From Saprospirales bacterium (GTDB lineage: Bacteria > Bacteroidota > Bacteroidia > Chitinophagales > Saprospiraceae): DNA of 63,475 bases. This document shows positions 1 to 7,496 of the stretch, in pieces. Made by a program: the position numbers and the translations under genes. Below the pieces are notes generated by a model. The model made no database searches. It was not told the DNA's origin and saw only the letters and a list, made by a program, of their open reading frames with translations. Positions within the stretch are counted from its first letter, which is position 1; each line of letters opens with the position of its first letter. The stretch lies in NCBI GenBank assembly GCA_016703765.1, contig JADJBL010000023.1, positions 1 to 63,475 on the forward strand. The letters are read 5' to 3'.

Positions 1-2
1 CC

Positions 3-89
3 TACGATTTCTTCCAATCTGCCGGGCTCTTCGAGGGCCGAGCAGCCAATTCGAACCAATTAAGGAATGAAGCCTGGCGTACCAACTGA
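3..89 (+). CDS. C-terminal fragment of an unidentified small protein, cut by the left edge
   Basis: An open frame enters from the left edge and ends at TGA 87-89. Its 28 residues (FFQSAGLFEGR ... LRNEAWR) recall the tail of small antitoxins that sit just before PIN toxins, but this is only a resemblance. A second frame starts at 89-91 and overlaps the stop (TGATG), as in coupled toxin-antitoxin genes, yet it ends after about 20 residues and shows no PIN motif. If a toxin was there it is now debris. Nothing else is recognisable up to 360. Confidence 0.3.
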   Translation, partial: YDFFQSAGLFEGRAANSNQLRNEAWRTN

Positions 90-363
90 TGATCATGCGG
101 GTTGTCCAGCTCGAACAGGAGAAAGCATTGCAGGAACTGGCCGACTAGGCGCAGGAATTGGATATGGGATATTGATGGGAGGTAGAAAAACATCCTTCCA
201 ATTTTACCCAAAACCCTGTTGCCCCTTCGTTGCCCCAACCCACCCAACAACCTAACAACCAGTCGCTTAGACTTTCTGTATTGGGAAGTGATCGCTAATA
301 ATCGTACGGGCTAGCCCTCCCAAATATTAATACCAAATCAAAATTGATTCGGCATATTTTAAA

Positions 364-402
364 CAATCCGCATAGCCCGCCTTCGGCGGCCTATGCGGAT
401 TG
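364..402 (-). terminator. stem-loop terminator after the EAD11-like membrane gene
   Basis: A perfect 12-bp stem (CAATCCGCATAG at 364-375 with its complement at 391-402) encloses a second GC-rich mini-hairpin (CCGCC-TTC-GGCGG type). On the minus strand it lies 36 bases past the stop of the gene at 439 and is followed by a T-rich stretch, as expected for an intrinsic terminator. Confidence 0.6.
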
Positions 403-438
403 ACAAGGTGGGGCCGCCAAGTTAACCACCAATCGAAA

Positions 439-1275
439 TCATAAGACCATCCGGAATTCACCCGCATTGATCGAAGAGCCGTCATAGCCTAGTCGCAATA
501 GATAAGATTTGCCTCCCATCCCGAACCTTATCGTGTCCCAGTTTTGAAGGGTTCGTTGTTCTCCTGAACGGCCTATCACTTGCATTTCCCGAATCGCAGT
601 ACAGTTTCGATCTATAGCTTTAGCTATCTTGAATATCTCCTCCCTGGAAAAAAAGGAAAAGAGAATCGCTCCTACTGCCTGCCGGTCTTCCGTAAAAATC
701 AGACAAACAGGACTTTCTTTCCCATCATTGGGTCCTATCAATTGTTGATCGCGGGCGCCCTCTTCGAGCCGGAGTATGCGAACCCCCGTAAGGTCATTCA
801 AATCCTGCGCAAGGCAGGGGAAATCGGGCAGGCTATCTGTCGTCATGAATTCCAGGCTGGATGGGGTTTCCTGCCATTCCTCCTTTTCTTTTACGGAAAA
901 CCAGGGAAGAAACCCCGATAGATTAGCTATGATCAGGAACAAAATCCCAAGGATCGCCACTGCGCCTAACAGCTTCCACAACCTTCGCCAAGGGCCTTGG
1001 TTTTTGGATTTTTGTGGGAGCAACCGATCGGGCAGCTTGTCGATTAATTGGACAAGAGAAGCATTGATGCGAGAGATCCGGATATTTTGTTCCTCCTGGC
1101 CTGCATTTTCCATGCGGCCGTCTTTTTCCCATCGCTCGTATTGGGCAAGTAACAAAATGACTTCCTCTCGCAATCCGGTTTCATGCTCCGGAGTCCATTC
1201 GAGAAGACTTTTTAAGGCCTCCCTGGTTTTTCCGGATGCTACCATTTCGCGAAGGATATGCTTTGCATCTGACAT
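439..1275 (-). CDS. EAD11-like effector-associated domain protein with one membrane helix
   Basis: About 278 residues from the ATG at 1275; an upstream in-frame ATG at 1308 would add 11 residues. Residues 1-80 fit the EAD11 pattern of Bacteroidota conflict proteins: an amphipathic start (LREMVASGKTREALKSLLEW), a second helix with EVILLLAQYERWEKD, and a third ending RISRINASLVQLIDKL. A membrane helix follows at about 103-125 (LLGAVAILGILFLIIANLSG). The remaining 150 or so residues match no family I know. EADs are thought to bring effectors to STAND-type regulators by like-like contact, so this is probably a membrane-anchored partner; its C-terminal activity is unknown. It is expressed alone and ends at a stem-loop. 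The EAD call rests on pattern recognition. Confidence 0.65.
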   Translation of the reverse strand: MSDAKHILREMVASGKTREALKSLLEWTPEHETGLREEVILLLAQYERWEKDGRMENAGQEEQNIRISRINASLVQLIDKLPDRLLPQKSKNQGPWRRLWKLLGAVAILGILFLIIANLSGFLPWFSVKEKEEWQETPSSLEFMTTDSLPDFPCLAQDLNDLTGVRILRLEEGARDQQLIGPNDGKESPVCLIFTEDRQAVGAILFSFFSREEIFKIAKAIDRNCTAIREMQVIGRSGEQRTLQNWDTIRFGMGGKSYLLRLGYDGSSINAGEFRMVL

Positions 1276-1323
1276 GATACTTTTTTCTAAAGGTAAGGAA
1301 CAAATCATTGCCCCGGCATCATC

Positions 1324-2268
1324 TTATACCAATTCAAATCGGAACGCGATCTCCTGGCTGGCTACCTGTTCAAATACAGATTTAACTGTCGTTAGGTCAT
1401 CAACTTGATCGAATAAGCTTCCTATGTCATACAGCTGCTTGATAATTTCAAGCGGCCGATTTTTTGTGTACAAAATACCCGTGATGGAAAGAGAATCAGG
1501 GTGTATCATTTCAGTTATCTGGAAGTTTTTGGCAAACGGTATTCCAGGGGGGATTAAACTGTATACGGCATCGTATTTTCGCCGGCGATTAGCATAACGC
1601 AGCATTTTTGTCTGGTTAATTCGTATTTCTTTAAAGGCATTGGCATATATACGATCCAGCTCTCCCTGCTGAGCGCGGAAGAGGTATGGTTCAGCAACTA
1701 TATCTACCAGAATTTTCTCAGGCGTAGCAGAGGTGATTTTCTCAATCGGAAAAGTCGGAGATTCAGAAAGTAATGGTTTGACAATAACAGATTCATTAAG
1801 AGTCAGGATATACAGATCCACCACTTTCCGGTCGGGGTCAAGAAAGACTTTTTTAGATATGCCGGTAAGACTGGTAAAAACAGATTCTAGGACTTCCTTC
1901 TCGGTCTCTACAATAGTCCAATTATAAGGCGGCTGTAATTCCATCCAACCGCTGATCCACCTGGTCTCCCAAATGCAGTTTTTAACCAAGGGTAGTTCTT
2001 TGGCCAGCAATCTGGCGATACGCCTGGCCAGGCTATCAAAAGAAGGTTGAAAACTGGAGGCTCTTCCTAATTGGTACACTCCTCGGCCAGCACTAATTAT
2101 AACACCTTGATTTTTTAGGTCGTGAATCCTCCAAGTGAGTGCTTTCTCAGAGGAATCGGGGTACACCTCGCGCAGCCATTGCATGAGATCACCCTTCGAC
2201 AGGGAGATATTATCCCCGAAAATGGCGGTAATTGAAGCGCTTAAATTGAATTTTACTGAAGAATCCAT
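1324..2268 (-). CDS. AbiEi-like antitoxin (DUF6577 type) fused to the tail of an AbiEii-like toxin
   Basis: Start chosen at 2268 (MDSSVKF) because the extra 71 residues possible upstream are low-complexity and run into the neighbouring operator. Residues about 10-70 form a winged-helix-like region (LMQWLREVYP ... ALTWRIHDLKNQGVI ... GRGVYQL). The next part carries the AbiEi-type signature, NCIWETRWISGWM, VETEKEVLESVF and PEKILVDIV, ending with MLRYANRRRK, where free antitoxins normally stop. The last 60 or so residues (LEIIKQLYDIGSLFDQVDD ... EIAFRFEL) instead resemble the helical C-terminus of AbiEii-family nucleotidyltransferase toxins. The toxin's catalytic core is missing. The simplest reading is that an internal deletion joined antitoxin and toxin into one frame, leaving a DNA-binding remnant without toxic activity. 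It is divergent from the mobile mystery protein pair. Confidence 0.7.
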   Translation of the reverse strand: MDSSVKFNLSASITAIFGDNISLSKGDLMQWLREVYPDSSEKALTWRIHDLKNQGVIISAGRGVYQLGRASSFQPSFDSLARRIARLLAKELPLVKNCIWETRWISGWMELQPPYNWTIVETEKEVLESVFTSLTGISKKVFLDPDRKVVDLYILTLNESVIVKPLLSESPTFPIEKITSATPEKILVDIVAEPYLFRAQQGELDRIYANAFKEIRINQTKMLRYANRRRKYDAVYSLIPPGIPFAKNFQITEMIHPDSLSITGILYTKNRPLEIIKQLYDIGSLFDQVDDLTTVKSVFEQVASQEIAFRFELV

Positions 2269-2461
2269 TCTATTTATAAAGATAAGGGTAAACACCTGAC
2301 AATTCCTAATTATTGGCACAAAATAAAAAATATGCCAATGATAAGGTTCGTTAAAGTTATGGGCAGCATGAGGAAGTTCAACCCTCCGGTGAGAAGGTTT
2401 TGGTTCTGGCGGGGGAGAATAGGATTTCGGAGGAGTACTTGGAGAAGAAAAAGAAAAATCA

Positions 2462-2545
2462 GTCAAATTGAAATTTGACAAATTTTAAGTAATTGTCAAA
2501 ATATATTTGTACATTTGACGACCATTTGTACAACTATATTTTGAC
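2462..2545. promoter_or_regulatory. palindromic operator cluster and promoter before the HTH/Fic pair
   Basis: Two overlapping inverted repeats share half-sites: GTCAAATTGAAATTTGAC at 2462-2479 (8+2+8) and TTTGACAA 2474-2481 paired with TTGTCAAA 2493-2500. Single TTTGAC half-sites follow at 2514-2519 and 2540-2545, the last five bases before the ATG at 2550. TATATTTG at 2502-2509 fits the Bacteroidota -7 element TAnnTTTG. Repeated half-sites around a promoter upstream of an HTH protein strongly suggest autoregulation. Confidence 0.6.
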
Positions 2546-2549
2546 AGAA

Positions 2550-3008
2550 ATGAACAAACAATCCCTCCAACTCCAGCATCTCAACGCCAAAATGCTCTCC
2601 TTCATCGCCTTGCAAAAGGTGGCGCCCCCTCCTACCGGATGGATCAAAGCAGTGCGAACTGCGCTGGGTATGACCCTGGAGCAACTGGGCAATAAGCTCT
2701 CTCTCACCAAACAAGCAGCCCAGGCCATCGAAAACCGGGAAAAAGAAGGGGCCATCACCCTCAAAGCGCTCCGGGATGCGGCAAATGCCCTGGATATGCA
2801 ACTCGTTTACGGCTTTGTGCCGAAAGACGGCTCTTTAGACGCCCTTATCAACCGGAAAGCAAGGGAGCTGGCTACACAAATCGTGATGCGAACTTCTCAG
2901 ACCATGAAGCTCGAAGACCAGGAAAATTCGCCCGAGCGCATCAAAAAAGCTATCGAGGAAAGAACAAACGCTCTTAGGTCAGAAATGCCCAAAATGCTAT
3001 GGAATTAG
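2550..3008 (+). CDS. mobile mystery protein A (XRE-type HTH regulator)
   Basis: 152 residues from the ATG at 2550, chosen because it lies after the TAnnTTTG element and operator array; a start at 2493 would be upstream of the promoter. The HTH covers about residues 45-100: IKAVRTALGMTLEQLGNKL, then SLTKQAAQAIENREKEGAITLKALRDAA spread over the recognition helices. It matches the mobile mystery protein A family, always found with a Fic-domain partner, here overlapping its 3' end by 10 bases. By analogy with type II toxin-antitoxin pairs it probably neutralises and/or represses the Fic partner. The palindromes directly upstream are its likely binding sites. Confidence 0.85.
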   Translation: MNKQSLQLQHLNAKMLSFIALQKVAPPPTGWIKAVRTALGMTLEQLGNKLSLTKQAAQAIENREKEGAITLKALRDAANALDMQLVYGFVPKDGSLDALINRKARELATQIVMRTSQTMKLEDQENSPERIKKAIEERTNALRSEMPKMLWN

Positions 3009-3595
3009 ACTTTGGATACATCTACGGGCAAACACCATTGGAGGAAGAGGAAAAGGATGGGCTGCTGATACCCACTATTGCCAACCGTGGGGAACTCGAC
3101 GAGTTTGAACAACAAAACATCGAGGATGCCATCCAATGGATATTCATGCGAACTTTCAAGACGGAGGCCATCTTTACCGAGGCATTCGTTCGCACCGTGC
3201 ACAAGCGCATGTACGGAAACGTATGGGCATGGGCTGGCGATTTTCGAAAAACAGATAAGAATATCGGCATTGACAAATGGCAAATCCCCGTTGCCCTCAG
3301 AACTTTGCTCGACGATGCCGTTTATTGGACGGCACATCAAACCTTCCCTCCCGACGAGATTGCCGTGCGGTTTAAACACCGCCTTGTGAGCATCCACTGC
3401 TTCCCCAATGGAAACGGCCGGCAAAGCCGCCTGATGGCCGATATCATCATCGAAAAGGTCTTTAAACAGGCGGTTTTCTCCTGGGGCGCAGCCGACCTGG
3501 TGAAGAAAGGAGATGCCAGGACAGCCTACCTACAAGCACTAAAAGCTGCGGATACAGGGGAAATTGAACCCTTGCTGGTATTTGCTCGGTCGTGA
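2999..3595 (+). CDS. mobile mystery protein B (Fic/DOC-family nucleotidyltransferase)
   Basis: 198 residues, start overlapping the previous gene by 10 bases (translational coupling). It carries the full Fic motif HCFPNGNGRQSR (HxFxxGNGRxxR) at about residue 131, after the usual Fic fold helices (TEAFVRTVHKRMYGNVWAWAGDFR). Fic enzymes transfer AMP or another nucleotide part onto target hydroxyls; the motif is complete, so the protein should be active. The family is named mobile mystery protein B and is spread with its HTH partner on mobile regions. I read the pair as an intact toxin-antitoxin-like module; the target is unknown. Confidence 0.88.
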   Translation: MELDFGYIYGQTPLEEEEKDGLLIPTIANRGELDEFEQQNIEDAIQWIFMRTFKTEAIFTEAFVRTVHKRMYGNVWAWAGDFRKTDKNIGIDKWQIPVALRTLLDDAVYWTAHQTFPPDEIAVRFKHRLVSIHCFPNGNGRQSRLMADIIIEKVFKQAVFSWGAADLVKKGDARTAYLQALKAADTGEIEPLLVFARS

Positions 3596-3657
3596 TTTTT
3601 TTGCCAAAATTCCCTATCTTCGCATCTGAACGGCCCCCATAAAACCAATTCAGATCA

Positions 3658-3795
3658 TGAACTACGATCAACACTCCTGCCCGGCTCTGTCCGCAGAAGC
3701 CCACCCCCCTCAAATCCAGTTTTTCCAGAAGATCAAAAACTCTACACACTGCGTAGAGAATTGACCTGGACCCATTATCGTCTCATCGTATCCCC
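3658..3795 (+). pseudogene. remnant of a YhcG/DUF1016-type PDDEXK nuclease N-terminus
   Basis: A frame from ATG 3658 reads MNYDQHSCPAL ... FFQKIKN and stops after 35 codons, while an adjoining frame continues with LRRELTWTHYRLIV, a signature of the DUF1016 N-terminal domain (ELTWTHYRLL). The rest of the roughly 350-residue family protein is absent; the sequence passes into the 3' end of the esterase on the other strand. I call it a truncated, frameshifted relic of a mobile or restriction-associated gene. The assignment rests on one short motif. Confidence 0.4.
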
Positions 3796-3829
3796 CTTTC
3801 TCCATAGGCTTAACAGCTGCTGGAAAGGG

Positions 3830-5245
3830 TCAATGCGCCCGGCTTATCAGTATCTTCCCGCGATAAAATACCCCATCGGGGGTCCTGCACTCCACAAAGT
3901 AAATACCTGCGGGAAGATTATGTACCGCTATGCTCCCGGCAGTTGACCGGAAATCTGTCTTTCTCAAGACAGTGATTCCCATCGAATTGTGCATCTGAAA
4001 CTCCCATGTCGCCGGATGTTTTCCTCCGGAAAAGCTTACTTCCACAAATAATTCATCCGTAGCCGGGTTTGGAAAGACCCGAACATCCGCCTGTGGAAGA
4101 GCGGATTCGGTGGTGGAAACCAAATTTTCAAAAAGAACTATTCCCGGATCCTGCTGTGGCAGCCCGCATGCATCGGCAGGATTGATCGGTTGAAAAGGCG
4201 GTGGACAGTTTAAAACCGGACTGGATCGCTGGATACTCACATGCCGGTCAAACGATGCGTCGCTAAACAAACTTTTCCCGAGAAACCATAGAATTTGTAT
4301 CTCGTTCTGTTCCCACCAGCCTGCTTCAAACACGTCATGCCCGTAATCCTGTCCGGTAAGCAGATACGTGTTACCTCCGAGCGAGCGATGCCGGGCGGTG
4401 ATCGGACAGGCCCCCTCTACGGGAACTGCGTACGTATTGCAACATGGATAAACCGGAGCGGTCCCATAGTAAACCACCCGTCATGGGTGCCGTGAATAGT
4501 CATCAGATCAATATCGGCCTCTTCCGGATCGATCCAGGTTGTGTCCAGGATGGCTCCCGACATGTTGATCACAGCCCGGATACCGTCCGGGGTTTGCAAT
4601 GAATCTGCCAGATAATCAGGCCATACGCCGCAGGAGGGACAGATCTCCGTAACTTCATCCATATCCATGAATGCCATGTAAGGAAGTCCAGGCTCCGGCA
4701 CTGTGCCCGCCGACAACTACCTGATCAGGATCAATGTAGTAATCCGATGCATGATCCTGTAGCCAGCGAATGGCATCAGCCACATCCGTAGCAGCTATGT
4801 ATGCGGAAGGAACGAGCGAATTTCCCCAGGAAACATTGCAAGGGAAGGATAGTCCTCCCGCCACCAGGCAGTCTACCCGCTTGCAAAGCCGGTACTGCAC
4901 GGAAGCTGCAACAAAACCCAGCTTTGCCAAAGCCTCCGCATTATTAAAAAAACTGGCAAAGGTTCCTCCAATAAATCCGCCTCCATGTACCAGAACTACC
5001 AGGGGCCGCTTTTCTCCCGGATCCAGATCAACGGGATAATACACGCGCAAGGCCAGGTTCTCATTTATCGGAAAAGAGAGCTCATCTATCGATACTGCTG
5101 TCTTATACACCAATTGATCGTATTCCACCTCATGGGATTCAGGGTAGTAGACCGTATCTCCATCTACCATTGCCTGACTATTCATCCATGCCGGAAAAAA
5201 GACTATCTGGATCAGGAAAAACAGAATTGAAACAGATTTTTTCAT
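3830..5245 (-). pseudogene. secreted alpha/beta-hydrolase (esterase) with T9SS sorting domain, frameshifted twice
   Basis: Start at 5245 gives a signal peptide (MKKSVSILFFLIQIVFF). The first frame holds an esterase core: oxyanion motif VLVHGGGFIGG and nucleophile elbow VVVGGHSAGA. Near 4690 the frame changes and continues (AVINMSGAILDTTW ... IHGTHDGWF); near 4465 it changes again and continues to 3830. The final 85 or so residues form a type A T9SS sorting domain (VFPNPATDELFVEV ... PAGIYFVECR). The intact product would be an exported serine esterase of about 470 residues anchored or released through T9SS. Two one-base shifts break it; since the pieces line up in order, sequencing error is as likely as true decay. 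Confidence 0.7.
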
Positions 5246-5369
5246 GCCAATGATTATTATGAAGAAATACCATGAAGGCTTCCATTGGCAATAATACACT
5301 CATACCTTGAATTACCCTTAGCCTGGCAGGGAAAACCTGTTACAAAAGCCCCAAATCCCCAACAAGCTC

Positions 5370-6373
5370 CTAATTCCTCCCCAACCTAAACCCCACAATA
5401 TTCGACCCCGCATTTTTCGGAACGCTCAAAGTCCGCGCCGACAAACGGCAATCGAGCTCGGGAGAACTCCAGGCCCCGCCCCGCACCACCTTTATGCCAG
5501 AGGGGCTGGCATCGACCCAGGCGCTTCCGTCTGCCGGAGCGCCGTTGTAGTCGCCGTGGTAATCGTCCTCGCACCATTCATACACATTACCGCTCATATC
5601 GAATAAAAACCAATCGTTCGGGTCCAGACCGGCTACGGGCTGAGTGCCTCCCGTAGGAGTGCCAAACCAGCCCACCAAACCCAGCGTATTTCCCCCCGCA
5701 AATACCACGGCCGTGTTTCCCGCCCTGGCGGCGTATTCCCACTGGGCTTCGGAGGGCAAATAGTAGGCGTATCCCGACAACTTGTTCAAGGTGTCGATAA
5801 AATCCTGCACCTGGTCCCAGCTGACCGTCTCCACGGGACATTCGGCGCAGCCGGCAAAAGTGCTGGGGTTCATGCCCGTCACGGCCTGCCAATCCTCCTG
5901 GGTGACCTCCGTGGCCCCCAGAAAAAACGGGGCCAGGGTCACCTGGTGTTGCGGGTGCTCGAGCACAGGGTCGCAGTCCTCATCGGTGGGGAAGTTGCAC
6001 CCCATCAGAAAGCTTCCACCCGGGATCGGGGTCATTTTTACTTTGAAAGGGTCGATAAATAATTTTTCTCGATGGAAAAAGCCTGGCCGCCTTGTGCCGT
6101 GAGCGTCAGTTTTACGGCATACCTGCCGCCCTTGTCGTACACTGTTTGAGGGCTCTGGTCGGTGGAGGAATTCCCGTCGCCAAATTCCCACAAATAGCTC
6201 TGGATCTCAAAATCCGCGCTCGCCGTAAAGGTGATGTCCTGGTCGATCCCTATTTGGGTTGCGGGCGAGAAGTCGAAGTCCGGCGCCGGGATGGCATCGT
6301 CGATCCTGTCGTAGCGGCAATGCAGGTTTCCGGCAAAAATCAAAATCAAAAAATATTTGAAAAATAATTTCAT
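5370..6373 (-). pseudogene. PKD-domain lipoprotein with C-terminal FGE/SUMF1-fold domain, one frameshift
   Basis: The start at 6373 gives a lipoprotein-like leader (FLILIFAGNLHC), then a PKD domain (YLWEFGDGNSSTDQSP ... GGRYAVKLTL). The frame stops at 6038, but another frame covering the same bases continues into an FGE-sulfatase/SUMF1 domain: IPGGSFLMGC, FFLGATEVTQEDWQ, LPSEAQWEYAARAG, FDMSGNVYEWCEDD and IVGFRLGRN. The switch lies at about 6040-6067 and includes a run of five T (6063-6067), so one missing or extra base would restore a single protein of about 334 residues. The Cys pair of true formylglycine-generating enzymes is not kept, so a binding role is more likely than catalysis. It is the last of three genes running the same way from 9605. 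Confidence 0.72.
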
Positions 6374-6415
6374 GGGGTTGTTTTTTATCGAAAGGCTTAC
6401 TAACTCAAAGAGATT

Positions 6416-6721
6416 CAACCGCTACGCGGTTGTTTAAACACTATACTTTTTACCCCCGATTGCATCGGGGCTATGAAATTTTTACCTGGGGGTTTCTTCC
6501 GCTTCTCGAGGCCGGACAATGAAAATCCTTTCAGGGTTTCTTCCGCTTGCACTTCATTTCCGAGGCCGACCAATGAAAATCTTTTCAGGGTTTCTTCCGC
6601 TTGCAACTTCCAGCCTTCTTGCTTTAGGCATGGCAATAATCCCGAAGGGATTAAATATTCATAGCCCCGGATGAAATCCGGGGGGCTATGAATATTCAAA
6701 CGAAACAAGCGCAGAGCGCTT
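6416..6721. repeat. intergenic array of short palindromes with a 54-bp tandem repeat
   Basis: Perfect hairpins occur at 6416-6432 (CAACCGCTACGCGGTTG), 6454-6470 (CCCCGATTGCATCGGGG), 6638-6652 (AATCCCGAAGGGATT), 6665-6683 (CCCCGGATGAAATCCGGGG) and 6707-6721 (AAGCGCAGAGCGCTT). Between them a roughly 54-bp unit beginning GAGGCCG is repeated at 6508 and 6562. The first two palindromes recur word for word at 33154-33208 and 33368 onward, so this is a dispersed REP-like family. The minus-strand open frame across it is not a gene. Confidence 0.75.
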
Positions 6722-6737
6722 GAATAAAACCCAAACC

Positions 6738-7475
6738 TCACCTTTTTTTATCGATATCCAGCCTCAGCGTCATCCCAAGCGAGTTAGGCCCTAGCGACCA
6801 TTTCTTCATTTTGTTCCAACCGCTTTTCTTCATCCGGTAATCGATCCAGAGCGCAGCGCCCGAAACCAGCAAGGCCCCGCCTCCGACGGCCATGATCTGG
6901 GCAGTCGCGTATTTCCTGTTGGCTTTTGTATAATATTCTTCCCGGCTTTGATTCAGGTAAGTATCGTCAAAGGGATTGAGCTCCGTTTTGTACACCTCGT
7001 AGGTATCCCTGGAATCGGCATAGACAAAAGCCGACCAAATCCCCAGGCCCGCGCCGGCAACTGCGGCGGAGAGGTAAGGGATCTGCCGCACCGGCGCCAG
7101 GAGCTCGTCTCCGCGATCGGCATATTTGGCCGGAAATGCGACCACGTCGAATTTGAATTGAAGATCGCCCAGGTCCTCCAGGTTGTTGCGGATGGGATCG
7201 AAGGTGATCACCTTTTCTTTGGAGGCGTCGTTGTCGACACCCCCGCCGATATCGCCTTCTGCGCTCGCGATGGGAATGACCCCGGCCTTTCCTTTCGCTT
7301 TTACGAAAACGCCCAGATAGGGCTTTGTCTCTTTTACCCCGGACAACTTATAGCGCAGGGTGATCAGATTGCCGTCGGTATCGAGCTCCCAGCTAATGGA
7401 GTCTTTGGGAACCGTTTGAGCGGACAATGAAATGCAGGCAAAAAAACAAATCGGTATAAAGAAATTGGGCGACAT
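6738..7475 (-). CDS. exported protein of unknown function, partner of the EAD11-like/FGE gene
   Basis: 245 residues with a signal peptide (FFIPICFFACISLSAQ), a beta-rich middle (SWELDTDGNLITLRYKL ... PYLGVFVKAKGKAG) and, after about residue 130, two hydrophobic segments (LSAAVAGAGLGIWSAFVY; AQIMAVGGGALLVSGAALWI). I recognise no family. It starts 21 bases after the stop of the gene at 7497 on the same strand, so the two are almost certainly cotranscribed. Its likely place is the cell envelope, next to the membrane-anchored FGE protein. Confidence 0.8.
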   Translation of the reverse strand: MSPNFFIPICFFACISLSAQTVPKDSISWELDTDGNLITLRYKLSGVKETKPYLGVFVKAKGKAGVIPIASAEGDIGGGVDNDASKEKVITFDPIRNNLEDLGDLQFKFDVVAFPAKYADRGDELLAPVRQIPYLSAAVAGAGLGIWSAFVYADSRDTYEVYKTELNPFDDTYLNQSREEYYTKANRKYATAQIMAVGGGALLVSGAALWIDYRMKKSGWNKMKKWSLGPNSLGMTLRLDIDKKR

Positions 7476-7496
7476 GGGTATTGTTTTTTCTACACG

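Noticed and set aside
1..250. 82-codon minus-strand frame at the left edge
   Set aside because: No motif, and the plus-strand fragment ending at 89 reads more like protein.
6038..6191. Programmed ribosomal frameshift joining PKD and FGE parts
   Set aside because: No classic slippery heptamer with downstream structure was seen; a plain indel at the five-base run is simpler, given similar breaks elsewhere.
6508..6610. CRISPR-like repeat
   Set aside because: Only two units, no unique spacers between identical repeats and no cas genes.
6415..6741. 108-codon minus-strand frame as a gene
   Set aside because: It consists of the 54-bp tandem repeat and palindromes; no codon or motif evidence for a protein.
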